This document shows positions 50,452 through 59,606 of a stretch of 64,000 nt of DNA, one piece after another. A model generated the notes under the pieces. The model had not been told where the DNA came from and did not search any database. It saw only the letters and a list, made by a program, of their open reading frames with translations. The stretch covers positions 3,677,001 through 3,741,000 of the forward strand of contig NZ_CP058649.1 of assembly GCF_018141445.1 (NCBI RefSeq). The letters are read 5' to 3'. A program made the position numbers and the translations under genes. The stretch is from Vallitalea pronyensis. GTDB lineage: Bacteria > Bacillota > Clostridia > Lachnospirales > Vallitaleaceae. Position 1 is the stretch's first letter, and each line of letters opens with the position of its first letter.

Positions 50452-51696
50452 TTAATCACTTAGTCGATGTACAAAAAGCCCGCTTCGCAGTTTGGGTTCA
50501 AACCATGTTGATTTTGGGGGCATGACTTCTCCTGTATCAGCAACGTCCATTAAATCGTCAATGGTTGTTGGGTACATGGCAAAAGCTACCTTCATGTCAT
50601 GCTGCACACGTCTTTCCAGTTCTTCTAAGCCCCGAATACCACCGACAAAATCAATACGTTTATCCGTTCTTGGGTCTTCTATCCCTAGAATGGGACCTAA
50701 TAGATTATCTTGCAGTAAGGCAACATCTAATCGCTCTACTATATTGTCTTTGTGGGTAATGTGCTCTTTAGCTGTTAACTTATACCAATGTCCCTCTAAA
50801 TACATGCCATAGGTTTGCTTTTTACTTGGCCGGTAAGAACCTTCTTCATAGAGCTCAATGGTAAAATTCTCTTTAATTTTATCTAAGAATTCTTCTGTAC
50901 TGTTGCCATTCAGGTCTTTAACAACCCTGTTGTAGTCCATAATAAACAGATCTTCATCAGGGAAAATAACCGATAAGAAATAATTAAATTCTTCTTCACC
51001 TGTATAATCAGTGTTTTCACGGCGCTTTAAGCCAACTTTAACAGCTGATGCAGAGCGATGGTGTCCGTCTGCAATATAAAGATAATCAATACCTTCAAAT
51101 ATCTGGTGAATCCTATTAATGACAGCCTCATCACAGATATCCCATACAACATGCATAATATCATCTTCACTGGTGAACTGGTATAGAGGCTTATTGAATT
51201 TAATATGATCACGTATAATGGTGTTCAAGGTTTCATTACGTCGGTACGTTAAAAAAATAGGTGCTGTATTGGCATCACAATAATCAAAATTATGAATACG
51301 GTCCACTTCTTTTGCTGGTCGGGTAAATTCATGTTTTTTGATAACATCATGGATATAATCATCAATGGATGTACAACCTACAATACCTGTTTGAACACGG
51401 CCAAACATCATTTGTCGATAAATATAATATTTTGGTTGTTCATCTTGCACCAGAATATTTTCTTCAATCATCTTATCCAAATTTCTTCTTGCCATTTCAT
51501 ATACAGCTTGGTCATAAGGGTTCTGTTCATCCTCCATATCAATTTCAGAACGAACAACATGAAGAAAGGAGTATGGGTTACCTTTTGCCATATCTTTCGC
51601 TTCTTCACGGTTCATCACATCATATGGAAGAGATGCTACACGATCAACCAACTCTGTATGAGGCCTAATCCCCCTAAAAGGTCTAACAACTGCCAT
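50452..51696 (-). CDS. DUF1015 family protein
   Basis: 414 residues. Typical motifs: VRPFRGIRPHTELVDRVASLPYDV near the start, NPYSFLHVVRSEID, YIYRQ, KKHEFTRPAKEVDRIHN, the central IADGHHRSASAV, and MPPKSTWFEPKLRSGLFVHRL at the end. Function unknown; the family often neighbours serA/serC in Clostridia. The serA-like gene lies 15 bases upstream, so the two form an operon, which suggests a link to serine or hydroxyacid metabolism. Cytosolic. Confidence 0.92.
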   Translation of the reverse strand: MAVVRPFRGIRPHTELVDRVASLPYDVMNREEAKDMAKGNPYSFLHVVRSEIDMEDEQNPYDQAVYEMARRNLDKMIEENILVQDEQPKYYIYRQMMFGRVQTGIVGCTSIDDYIHDVIKKHEFTRPAKEVDRIHNFDYCDANTAPIFLTYRRNETLNTIIRDHIKFNKPLYQFTSEDDIMHVVWDICDEAVINRIHQIFEGIDYLYIADGHHRSASAVKVGLKRRENTDYTGEEEFNYFLSVIFPDEDLFIMDYNRVVKDLNGNSTEEFLDKIKENFTIELYEEGSYRPSKKQTYGMYLEGHWYKLTAKEHITHKDNIVERLDVALLQDNLLGPILGIEDPRTDKRIDFVGGIRGLEELERRVQHDMKVAFAMYPTTIDDLMDVADTGEVMPPKSTWFEPKLRSGLFVHRLSD

Positions 51697-51711
51697 GCAT
51701 AAACCTCCTTC

Positions 51712-52617
51712 TTAATAATAACGTTTAATAATTTCTATGATTTCTAATCCAATTCTTGCTTGAGCTTCTTTTGTTGATCCGCCGATGTGAGGTGTCACAG
51801 ATACTTTTTCATGGGTGTATAAGCGTTCATTTTTCGTTGGTTCTTCTGCAAATACATCAATGGCAGCACCAGCGACTTTTGAAGTATCAAGAGCCTCTAC
51901 CAATGCGTCTTCATCAACAACCCCACCACGAGCACAGTTTACAATAAAGACACCGTCTTTCATCTTCTTAAATGCTTCTGTATCAATAACTGCACCAACT
52001 TCTTTTGCAAAAGGTATGTGCAAGGATATAAAGTCCGAATGGGCTAACAGCGTATCCATATCCACATAAGCATAGTCTGCATAACCTTCTTTTGCTCCTG
52101 ATCGATTGGTATACATGACTTTCATACCTAGAGCATGGGCTCTCTTCGCTGTCTCTTTAGCAATACGGCCAAAACCAATAAGTCCCAAAGTCTTTCCAGC
52201 TAGTTCACTGCCCTTATAGGCCTTTTTATTCCATTTACCTTCTCGCATGGTTACATTGGATATATAAAGGAATCTAGCGAGTGAAAACATATGACCAATA
52301 GCTAATTCTGCTACAGAGGCACTACTGGCATTGGGTGTGTTCTCAACAGCGATACCTCTTTCTCTGGCGTAAGCTACATCAATATTATCTAATCCTACGC
52401 CTGCACGAATCATAAGTTTTAATTGACTACCTTCAACTGCATCAATCACTTCTTCTCTTATTTTGGTTGCTGAACGCACAATGATCGCATCGAATGTACC
52501 AAGCTTTTCCTTTAATTCAGGTACGTCGAGATGCTCTTCAACCAGTTCATGCCCCATGTCTCGAAGTGCTTCAGCTGCCTTCTTATCCATACCATCAGCT
52601 ACTAAGATTTTTGCCAT
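51712..52617 (-). CDS. serA: D-3-phosphoglycerate dehydrogenase-like protein
   Basis: About 301 residues. D-isomer-specific 2-hydroxyacid dehydrogenase: substrate-domain IMIRAGVGLDNIDVAYARER, Rossmann GLIGFGRIAKETAKRA (GxGxxA-like), catalytic Arg in NCARGGVVDEDAL, Glu in VFAEEPTKNERL and His in VTPHIGGSTKEAQ. It lacks the C-terminal ACT domain, as in the short type found in Clostridia. ATG 52617 follows GGGAGG. The DUF1015 gene follows, but no serC is present within the window. Oxidises 3-phosphoglycerate to start serine synthesis; another 2-hydroxyacid is possible. Confidence 0.85.
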   Translation of the reverse strand: MAKILVADGMDKKAAEALRDMGHELVEEHLDVPELKEKLGTFDAIIVRSATKIREEVIDAVEGSQLKLMIRAGVGLDNIDVAYARERGIAVENTPNASSASVAELAIGHMFSLARFLYISNVTMREGKWNKKAYKGSELAGKTLGLIGFGRIAKETAKRAHALGMKVMYTNRSGAKEGYADYAYVDMDTLLAHSDFISLHIPFAKEVGAVIDTEAFKKMKDGVFIVNCARGGVVDEDALVEALDTSKVAGAAIDVFAEEPTKNERLYTHEKVSVTPHIGGSTKEAQARIGLEIIEIIKRYY

Positions 52618-53224
52618 AATGTGACCTCCCATAAAATATATTTAATAAAGAAATTTCATGCTATTAGGATGTACACTTACGTGGGCTCCTAATTCATAAA
52701 ATTACTTAAAAACTAAAGTATATCATTTTGGTAAGTGTTTTTTCATGTCTGACTAATGATCATCCATCCTTATAATCCTATGATAACCCATTTATTTCTA
52801 GGAGCATCCTTTATGTTTAGAATGTCGTCTAATTCTTTCATATGTAACATGAAATAACATGGATTATACAAGTACTTGTCCAAAGTCATTCATTATGGAC
52901 CAAGTGAAAAAAAGAAAAAACACTTTTTTAGGGTTTCTTCAATTTAAGGATATCATATCTATACCAGACTACAACCAATTATCCGTTATAATTCATATAA
53001 TAAAGAAAATAATATATTTCATAAGATTTTCTCCATTATTAATAAAAATAACTTAACATTTTTAATCCATTTTCTTACCTCTAAGGGCGGCATCATGGCA
53101 ACGGTATGGCTTTCATATTCTCCTTTATCATGGTAGCAATGTAAATTGAAACGCTCATGACAATTTTACAGGATAATGCAGGTATTTTCAATACCCATTT
53201 CAGTGTTCAGATAATTGTGTCCAT
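52618..53224. other. Intergenic region upstream of serA
   Basis: About 600 bases of AT-rich DNA. No T-box specifier or antiterminator pattern (no GGGTGG-type bulge sequence) was seen before serA. A plus-strand frame at 52859-53056 has no ribosome binding site and looks accidental. I see no supported gene here. Confidence 0.4.
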
Positions 53225-53371
53225 TCATCCATTAGGATCGCCTAATGGTGGGCATACACACGCATCGTCGGCAGGGTCTACATGTTTTAATGGATCACAC
53301 ACGGCACAAGTACCTGCTCTACGCATCATTTTGCCATCACCTTTGTGGAAACATATTTTGCAATCAGACAC
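53225..53371 (-). CDS. 48-residue cysteine-rich small protein
   Basis: GTG start at 53371, seven bases after a perfect AAGGAGG. It encodes (M)SDCKICFHKGDGKMMRRAG, TCAVCDPLKHVDPADDACVC, PPLGDPNG. Two CxxC pairs and a CxCP element suggest a small zinc-binding ribbon. An ATG only three bases from the Shine-Dalgarno opens another frame of 16 codons and is rejected on spacing. No family recognised. It is separated from both neighbours by several hundred bases or an opposite strand. Confidence 0.6.
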   Translation of the reverse strand: MSDCKICFHKGDGKMMRRAGTCAVCDPLKHVDPADDACVCPPLGDPNG

Positions 53372-53687
53372 TTCATTTCCTCCTTAAAAATTTATTTCAA
53401 TATATTTTATGTATCATGTATATGTAGTGTTACAGGAAGTAGGGTTATTCTTCATATTTGACTAACTTGTTAGCTATTTATAGCTCTAAATAGACTTACC
53501 TTCTAGGTATTATAACCATCATTCATTAAATAATCTTACCGTATCAGCTTAATCCGTATTTTATAGCATGAATCCTAGCCGATGCGAATAATATTATAAT
53601 AAGTTCAAGTTCTGACAAGGATGCCACTTTAATCCTATACCATTTATTAAAATAAGACATAAAACTATCAGTAAAGGGGAAATGTGT

Positions 53688-55409
53688 ATGCCATATCTAC
53701 TATCGAAAAACAGTACAACAAACTTACTTATCGATAAGACAGGCGAAAGTATCTACTATCGTATGTACCCTGTCAAATATAATCAAAGAGCTGTGGTTAT
53801 TGCAAAAAGCCTTAACCATGATTACGCTGCCATTCTTGATGATACAAGTCATCTTCATTTAATCTACAAAAGTTCTACCAACAGCTTAGTGCATCTCTTT
53901 GAAAAAAATAATAAGTTTGAAAGCATGACCTTACTTGAAGACCACAATAATACCTATCAAATAACCAATTTAAAATATCTATATCATCAGAAAAATTATT
54001 TATTCTATTGTGCCTATAATCCTTTTGAAAAAACAAGTGACTTAATTTTGCACACCTTTTTAGATCATGAACAAACAGAACCTCAATCCCTCTTTTCCAT
54101 ACCAAGTTTATCAACCCACTATGAATGCCTTATTGTGGATAATACCCTGTATCTCCTATGCCAAACCTTAAGTCAAGAAGGAGAATATGAGATTAATCTT
54201 TATCCATATAACGTGAATACATCCACTTGGGATGATTATGAAACCATCGCAAAATCCATCAATCCTTTTATGGACTATGCCATGTGCATCCAAGATCATA
54301 TAGTCCATATCACGTATGTGGAACGGGATAAAGGCAAGAATATCATTTACTATACACAAAAGTCCAGTGACGTTAGAAAACCCATTGCCATTACGGATAG
54401 TAATAGCATTTTATCACCCATTATCTTTATCTATAACCATATTATATGGGTAAACTGGAAAGAAAATAACCAGTTGATGCATTCACTCTCATCCAATAAT
54501 GGGGAAACGTTTAATCAATCCCGTCCGTGTTCCGCTCAGAGTCCAGAAGCTACTTATTATTACTTTTATGGTTATACCAATCAGAACCTAATGGGCCATA
54601 AATTCTATGGTTATATTAACGGTCACCCTATCCTCGCTGTACTGAGTCAAGTGGATACGGATAATATCCTACTCAACAATTATCATAATTTAGAGATGAA
54701 ATCTCTCATAAATAATTTTTCTTCTAAAGATAACGGTAAGTTAAAAATATTAGAACAAGAAATTGAAACCCATAAGGAAGTTCAGCAGAACATTAGCAAT
54801 CAATATGATAATTTAGCAAAAATGGCAAAAGAATTGCAGACACAAGCTAAAATGTGGAAAAACAAGTATGCTGTATCAGAAAAAGAAATAAAAAAATTAA
54901 AGAAGAAATTACGTCGAAAAAGTATCGAACACCAAGAACGTATCACAAGAGTAACGCGACATGAAACACCTGTTGTCAAAGAGAAAACGCTATCCCAACC
55001 CTTGTCCGCTTCCCAAGATTTTATACATTCTCCTCAAGAGGATGTAGCCATCGTTGCACCTGAGTTACCAGGAACATCATTGAAAGAATCTCTCAAATCA
55101 CCAGTGTCATCTAAGCTATCCGAACCACAAGAATTAAAACCAACCGTGTCACCAACATCATCCGTATCTCAAGATTCACTAAATGCTACACTACCAACAT
55201 CATCAACACCTCAACAACCATTAAAATCATCACTATCAGCACCATTAGCATCACAAGAATCAATAAAATCACACCTACCAACATCTTCAGCATCACAAGA
55301 ACCATTAACATCAAAAGAGCCACGTAAATCATCTGATATACATAAATCATTCAAGCTCCCAAAATCATCTGAGAAGCCTATTGTAGAATTTGAAGATCTT
55401 TTTGAATAG
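53688..55409 (+). CDS. Propeller / coiled-coil / Ser-Pro-rich protein
   Basis: About 573 residues and no signal peptide. Residues 1-340 show repeated beta-strand blocks (HDYAAILDDTSHLHLIYKSS, HIVHITYVERDKGKNIIYYT, IIWVNWKENNQLMHSLSSNN) of the sialidase or BNR-like propeller kind. Residues about 345-425 form a charged coiled coil (KILEQEIETHKEVQQNISNQ, EIKKLKKKLRRKSIEHQERI). The last 140 are Ser/Thr/Pro/Gln-rich with imperfect repeats such as LPTSSASQEPL, ending EFEDLFE. No family recognised. ATG 53688 is eight bases after AAGGGG. A structural or scaffold role is only a guess. Monocistronic and convergent with the thioesterase gene. The 53372-53687 gap holds only promoter DNA. Confidence 0.7.
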   Translation: MPYLLSKNSTTNLLIDKTGESIYYRMYPVKYNQRAVVIAKSLNHDYAAILDDTSHLHLIYKSSTNSLVHLFEKNNKFESMTLLEDHNNTYQITNLKYLYHQKNYLFYCAYNPFEKTSDLILHTFLDHEQTEPQSLFSIPSLSTHYECLIVDNTLYLLCQTLSQEGEYEINLYPYNVNTSTWDDYETIAKSINPFMDYAMCIQDHIVHITYVERDKGKNIIYYTQKSSDVRKPIAITDSNSILSPIIFIYNHIIWVNWKENNQLMHSLSSNNGETFNQSRPCSAQSPEATYYYFYGYTNQNLMGHKFYGYINGHPILAVLSQVDTDNILLNNYHNLEMKSLINNFSSKDNGKLKILEQEIETHKEVQQNISNQYDNLAKMAKELQTQAKMWKNKYAVSEKEIKKLKKKLRRKSIEHQERITRVTRHETPVVKEKTLSQPLSASQDFIHSPQEDVAIVAPELPGTSLKESLKSPVSSKLSEPQELKPTVSPTSSVSQDSLNATLPTSSTPQQPLKSSLSAPLASQESIKSHLPTSSASQEPLTSKEPRKSSDIHKSFKLPKSSEKPIVEFEDLFE

Positions 55410-55417
55410 CAAAGAAA

Positions 55418-55446
55418 GGGACTGACTCCTTTCATGAGCCAGTCCC
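55418..55446. terminator. Bidirectional terminator
   Basis: GGGACTG-CTC and GAG-CAGTCCC arms (one mismatch, loop CTTTCAT) between convergent genes, with T/C-rich flanks on both sides. Confidence 0.8.
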
Positions 55447-55459
55447 CCCTTATAGATGA

Positions 55460-55870
55460 TTATATGTGTGATTGCAAGGTTTCCCATACTTTAGGATTAG
55501 CCTTTTTTACATTGATGATATTAAAATCCTCATTAACAAAAGCATGAGTGGTTTTACCTTTTGCAATGATCTTATTATCCTCATGCCGTACCAATTCATA
55601 GTTAAACACTATTTTAGCACCATTCATCTCTTCAATGCGCGTTATTACGGTTAAGAGGTCATCATATTTAGCACCTTCTATGTATTTGCAATAACTGTCC
55701 ACTAAAGGAAGCATAATACCTTCTTGTTCAATGGCACGATACGTTATCCCAGATTCACGCAAAAAATCGCATCTTCCAATCTCAAACCACGTATAATAAT
55801 TAGAATGATGAACAATTCCCATCTGATCTGTTTCAACATACCTTACTTTTATCGTTGTTTCATTAACCAA
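55460..55870 (-). CDS. Acyl-CoA thioesterase, 4HBT/YbgC type
   Basis: 136 residues, hotdog fold. Signature VRYVETDQMGIVHHSNYYTWFEIGR with the catalytic Asp (ETDQMG), then LPLVDSYCKYIEGAKYDDLL and ELVRHEDNKIIAKGKTTHAFVN. Splits acyl-CoA thioesters in the cytosol; chain-length preference not readable. The start is TTG 55870, ten bases after AGGAGG. Transcribed alone. Confidence 0.9.
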   Translation of the reverse strand: MVNETTIKVRYVETDQMGIVHHSNYYTWFEIGRCDFLRESGITYRAIEQEGIMLPLVDSYCKYIEGAKYDDLLTVITRIEEMNGAKIVFNYELVRHEDNKIIAKGKTTHAFVNEDFNIINVKKANPKVWETLQSHI

Positions 55871-55959
55871 AATTGAAACACCTCCTATTACAATTCTTCT
55901 GTTTCAATTATCAATTATACCATAAAAGTGTATATTAAAACAAAAACTTTCTCTATTTG

Positions 55960-58404
55960 TCAGTCCACTCTAAAAGTTACAAAACCTGCATTCATTGCAT
56001 GGCATTTGTCAATCAATTTATCACTTGTATTGTACTCTTCTCCCCAAGCGATTTTATAATCAAATTCATAGAATTCACCTAATGTAGCTTTAAAGTTCGT
56101 TTCCCAATAATTATTCATCATCCATGAGTATATATGTTGACCATCCTCTATTGGATCATGTTCATCATGAAGTCTTACAGGTTTATGTTTTAATGATCCT
56201 AATTGAATTAACGGTGTATCCGGTGTACCAATGGCTATACCTAACGTGTTGTGGGTTAGTCCCAAACCTTCTTGAATACAATAGAAATCCGTATTGGTAC
56301 CTGGTAATTGATCCATGCGCGGTCTAAATATAGCGCTTGTTTTCTCAACCCACAATGTGCTGTTTTCATTGTTGTTAATACCAAAAGGTAAGGCTACATA
56401 CATATTTTCTGGAGACCAAACATTATCTTTATTAAACCGAACGGCAACATCTACCCTTGCTTGATTTTTATAAAGGATTAAAAACAAGGAGAAGTAGCTG
56501 GTACCTTTTATGGTATAACCTAACTCTACTTTTGCAAACAGCTCCCCAACAACCGATGATTTAATACCATCAAACTGTCCAACATAGCGGTCCACTGTGA
56601 TGCCTTTTCGATTCCTTCCCATATTTCTTCTAACACCGTATTGCGCTCCTGAATTATTCTCTGCTTCGGTAATTTCATAAATAGGTGTAAAAGCATTGTA
56701 CGTTCTATCGTTTCTTAATAACTGTACATTATTCTTTTTATCGAACCAAGATACAATACCTTCTTTTTCTTCTAAGGAAATGTTGTACAAGGGTGTTTCA
56801 ATACCATGTTCCGAAACAATGATTTTATCATCGCTTCTATCTTTGTAGTAAACATCACTTACCAAATCGGAACCCTTATCTTGGAAGCTTTCGGCTGTGA
56901 CGGCTGACTTCTGTTGACATGGCCTTATACGTATTGTCTTTTCTTCCTTTTTATCCAGTGTTAAAGCCACCACAATCTCTGTCCCACGAGCAACGTGGTC
57001 CATCTGATGAGCAAAAACCTCACCTGTATTTTCATCAAAGACTTCTAAGCCATTGGCTAAAAGTCCAACTTCCCAAAAGTCCACATATAACCTAACAAAC
57101 TCACTAACCGTGTGTTCAAAAGGATTAATGACTTTATATTTTAGAGGTCTTCCTTGATAGAGTAACGCTGCACCTTTATTTCTTAACACTTTATCGTAGT
57201 TTCTAAACGCAGCTTCATGGGCATTGTTGGCATACCCTATGTTTCGATAGTCTGTTGTATGGACCATTTTTGTCCATGGTTCACTAAGGGATGCGGAATA
57301 TCCCCAAGTATGTTCTGCATAAACCATCATCATATCTTCTGCTTTTTTCACAAGCTCTTTATCCCCTAATGTACCATCACTGTCTATCATTTTGGTCACT
57401 TTTAGTGTCCGCTGAGCTTCTCTAAACATTTTCAAAGGCAATGGTGTTGAAGCCATACCATCCGCCCACCAATCTGGCCAATCGCCTTTGTAAACAGGAA
57501 TATCTTCCTTGCAACTTCTTAACTTCTTAAAAAACTCATCCAACGACACCATTGTAATCGTCACTTTGTCACCAAACATGTCATTCCACTTATAAATATG
57601 ATCCATGATGTGTGGTGTGGGTGGTGCATTATCCGTTGGCAAGCCAGAAACCATAACAGGCACAAAATCATAAGGATAATTTTCTTTTTCTAAATTCTTC
57701 AGATAGCGTTCGACTCTTACTTTTCCAACATCAAATCTATCCTCTTGATTGGCACAATCAAATTCGTCTTGTATCATGTATTTTGTTAGAGCACCAGGCA
57801 CAATACCTAACTCATTGCCAAGCATATAATGGTCACCCATCCATACAAGCACTTTATCTTTGTTTGGTGTTTCCCAGTAAAAAGGTCGTTGTTTTAAGCC
57901 ACCGACAAATAAACCATGATGGGTATGTAAACATGAAAATAAGTTGTGGACACCTATATCATGTAAACACTGTCCGTAACCCCAGCTGTACCCATTAATA
58001 TCAGCTGTTATGGCACAGTCCACTTGCACACCAATGGACCTGGCATAGTCTATTGCACGTTTTGACACATTTTTTAACACATCACCATCAATGATTTCGT
58101 TAAGGTTCAAGTAATTACCAGTAATTTCTATATGACCTCGCTTTACAGCTTGAACAAATCGCTCTTTTAAGGATTCACTAGCTTCTTCTAAAAACTTTTC
58201 AACTGCCCAGAAAGTTTCGCATGTCCATCTAAAACCTTCCCATTCTTTTTTACTGCCATCATGTATCGCTTCGCTTATCTCAATGGCCTGCTTAATAAAA
58301 TCAACTTGAAACGCTTCAATAACTTCCTGCCTCTCCGTATAACCAATATCGGTGTGTGTATGTTGAACAACACATATTTCCCACTTCTTATTTAGACCTT
58401 GCAT
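55960..58404 (-). CDS. Glycoside hydrolase family 38-like
   Basis: 814 residues. The N-terminal GH38-type (beta/alpha)7 domain begins CVVQHTHTDIGYTERQEV with zinc ligands His17 and Asp19; nucleophile candidate Asp135 lies in CAITADINGYSWGYGQ; HTHHG near residue 160 may add a zinc ligand. A helical middle domain and long C-terminal beta domains follow. The HTHTDIGYT form differs from the HxHxD of classical alpha-mannosidases only slightly. Likely an intracellular alpha-mannosidase-type enzyme; exact linkage unknown. It is behind a LacI gene with a palindromic operator (58451-58468) just upstream, so it is sugar-regulated. Confidence 0.82.
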   Translation of the reverse strand: MQGLNKKWEICVVQHTHTDIGYTERQEVIEAFQVDFIKQAIEISEAIHDGSKKEWEGFRWTCETFWAVEKFLEEASESLKERFVQAVKRGHIEITGNYLNLNEIIDGDVLKNVSKRAIDYARSIGVQVDCAITADINGYSWGYGQCLHDIGVHNLFSCLHTHHGLFVGGLKQRPFYWETPNKDKVLVWMGDHYMLGNELGIVPGALTKYMIQDEFDCANQEDRFDVGKVRVERYLKNLEKENYPYDFVPVMVSGLPTDNAPPTPHIMDHIYKWNDMFGDKVTITMVSLDEFFKKLRSCKEDIPVYKGDWPDWWADGMASTPLPLKMFREAQRTLKVTKMIDSDGTLGDKELVKKAEDMMMVYAEHTWGYSASLSEPWTKMVHTTDYRNIGYANNAHEAAFRNYDKVLRNKGAALLYQGRPLKYKVINPFEHTVSEFVRLYVDFWEVGLLANGLEVFDENTGEVFAHQMDHVARGTEIVVALTLDKKEEKTIRIRPCQQKSAVTAESFQDKGSDLVSDVYYKDRSDDKIIVSEHGIETPLYNISLEEKEGIVSWFDKKNNVQLLRNDRTYNAFTPIYEITEAENNSGAQYGVRRNMGRNRKGITVDRYVGQFDGIKSSVVGELFAKVELGYTIKGTSYFSLFLILYKNQARVDVAVRFNKDNVWSPENMYVALPFGINNNENSTLWVEKTSAIFRPRMDQLPGTNTDFYCIQEGLGLTHNTLGIAIGTPDTPLIQLGSLKHKPVRLHDEHDPIEDGQHIYSWMMNNYWETNFKATLGEFYEFDYKIAWGEEYNTSDKLIDKCHAMNAGFVTFRVD

Positions 58405-58450
58405 GTTTACGCTCTCCTTCTCTTTTTTTATTAATTCAATGCAATATAGC

Positions 58451-58468
58451 TATTAATACGTATTAATA
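58451..58468. promoter_or_regulatory. LacI-type operator before the GH38 gene
   Basis: Perfect palindrome TATTAATAC-GTATTAATA in the 80-base gap between the LacI gene and the GH38 gene. It has the same TTAATAC-GTATTAA core as the site before the LacI gene, tying both promoters to one repressor. Confidence 0.75.
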
Positions 58469-58484
58469 AATGGGTAAAAAATAA

Positions 58485-59498
58485 CTACCTTGATGTGGAT
58501 TGTCTAATGGATAATGTGGATGGTATTTCTATCTTTATACATTGCTTCTCTTTATTTTCTAACTTATCAAATAAAATTTTTCCTGCTTGCTCACCCATTT
58601 CATATAAAGGCACATCTGCTGTGGTTATAGGAACTGCTATATAAGGCGCGTAGGTATCATGGTCACAACTTATGATGCCTAGGTCTTTGGGAACATGCAT
58701 ATGCAACATACCTGCCCCTTTAATGGCTAAATAACCAAAGTATATGTGGCTAGCGACTATACCATCACACGTATTGCCTTTTAATGCCTGCATGATATCT
58801 TCCAAAGCATCATCTGGATGGCTTATTTTGATTATTTTTTGATTGGACATATGGTAATCCTTTAATGCCTGTTTATAGCCTTCAACTCTTTGCTTCTCGC
58901 CACGATTTAGCTCCCCATAAGGTTCAATGTACAAGATATTTTTGTAACCCTTTTTTATTAAATGCTCTGTAGAGATATAGGCACCTTGGAATAAGTTAAC
59001 CGTCACAGCATCCACTTCTTGTATATCCATACCACCTATGATACACACAAAAGGTACACCATGTTTTTTTAATAAATCAATAGTCTCGGATATGTCTTCG
59101 TGTATATAGGCTATATAAACCAAAGCATCGATCCTATTTTGAAGATAATATTCAATGAAATCGGGTAACCCTTGATTATTCTTTTTACCAGCACACAGGG
59201 TGATACTGTAATTTTTATGGGAGCAAATAGCTTGTAAACTTTCCATAACTGGCGCATACACAAATGTTGTTGGCCGCCACGAAGATAGAAAGCCAATGGA
59301 ATTCGCTCGATTGAGTTTCATGTTCCTAGCTTGCAAATTAGGCTGATAGTTAAGTTCTCGTGCAGTTTTCAAAACCAAATCGACCGTTTCTTTCTTAAAG
59401 GATACATCTTTTCTTTCATTCAAAATCATAGAAACAGCCGTTTGAGACACCCCTGCTTTAAGTGCCACATCTCGACTAGTGACTTTTTTGCCTCTCAC
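58485..59498 (-). CDS. LacI family transcriptional regulator
   Basis: About 337 residues. HTH: VTSRDVALKAGVSQTAVSMI, hinge YQPNLQARNMKLN, then the effector domain (SIGFLSSWRPTTFVYAPVME, DALVYIAYIHEDI, VDAVTVNLFQGAYISTEHLI, CDGIVASHIYFGYLAIKGAG). The frame opens at ATG 59522, which nearly touches the operator palindrome; GTG 59498 behind AGAGGTGG is the more likely start. Expected to repress itself and the GH38 gene through the two TTAATACGTATTAA sites. Inducer unknown. Confidence 0.9.
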   Translation of the reverse strand: MRGKKVTSRDVALKAGVSQTAVSMILNERKDVSFKKETVDLVLKTARELNYQPNLQARNMKLNRANSIGFLSSWRPTTFVYAPVMESLQAICSHKNYSITLCAGKKNNQGLPDFIEYYLQNRIDALVYIAYIHEDISETIDLLKKHGVPFVCIIGGMDIQEVDAVTVNLFQGAYISTEHLIKKGYKNILYIEPYGELNRGEKQRVEGYKQALKDYHMSNQKIIKISHPDDALEDIMQALKGNTCDGIVASHIYFGYLAIKGAGMLHMHVPKDLGIISCDHDTYAPYIAVPITTADVPLYEMGEQAGKILFDKLENKEKQCIKIEIPSTLSIRQSTSR

Positions 59499-59526
59499 AG
59501 ACCCACCTCTACTCTTATCCATTTTA

Positions 59527-59552
59527 CTATAATTAATACGTATTAATTATAG
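59527..59552. promoter_or_regulatory. Autoregulatory LacI operator
   Basis: Perfect 26-base palindrome with half-site CTATAATTAATAC and its complement. The minus-strand TATAAT inside it may be the -10, so a bound repressor would cover the promoter directly. Confidence 0.75.
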
Positions 59553-59606
59553 AAGAAAGAAACGTATTTGTCAATTGGTTAGTATATTTTTTTACGCATA
59601 GCGTGT

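Noticed and set aside
52859..53056. A 65-codon plus-strand frame upstream of serA
   Set aside because: No ribosome binding site, biased AT-rich translation and no recognisable features.
52618..53224. Possible T-box or serine riboswitch before serA
   Set aside because: I looked for the conserved antiterminator bulge sequence and a matching terminator and saw neither.
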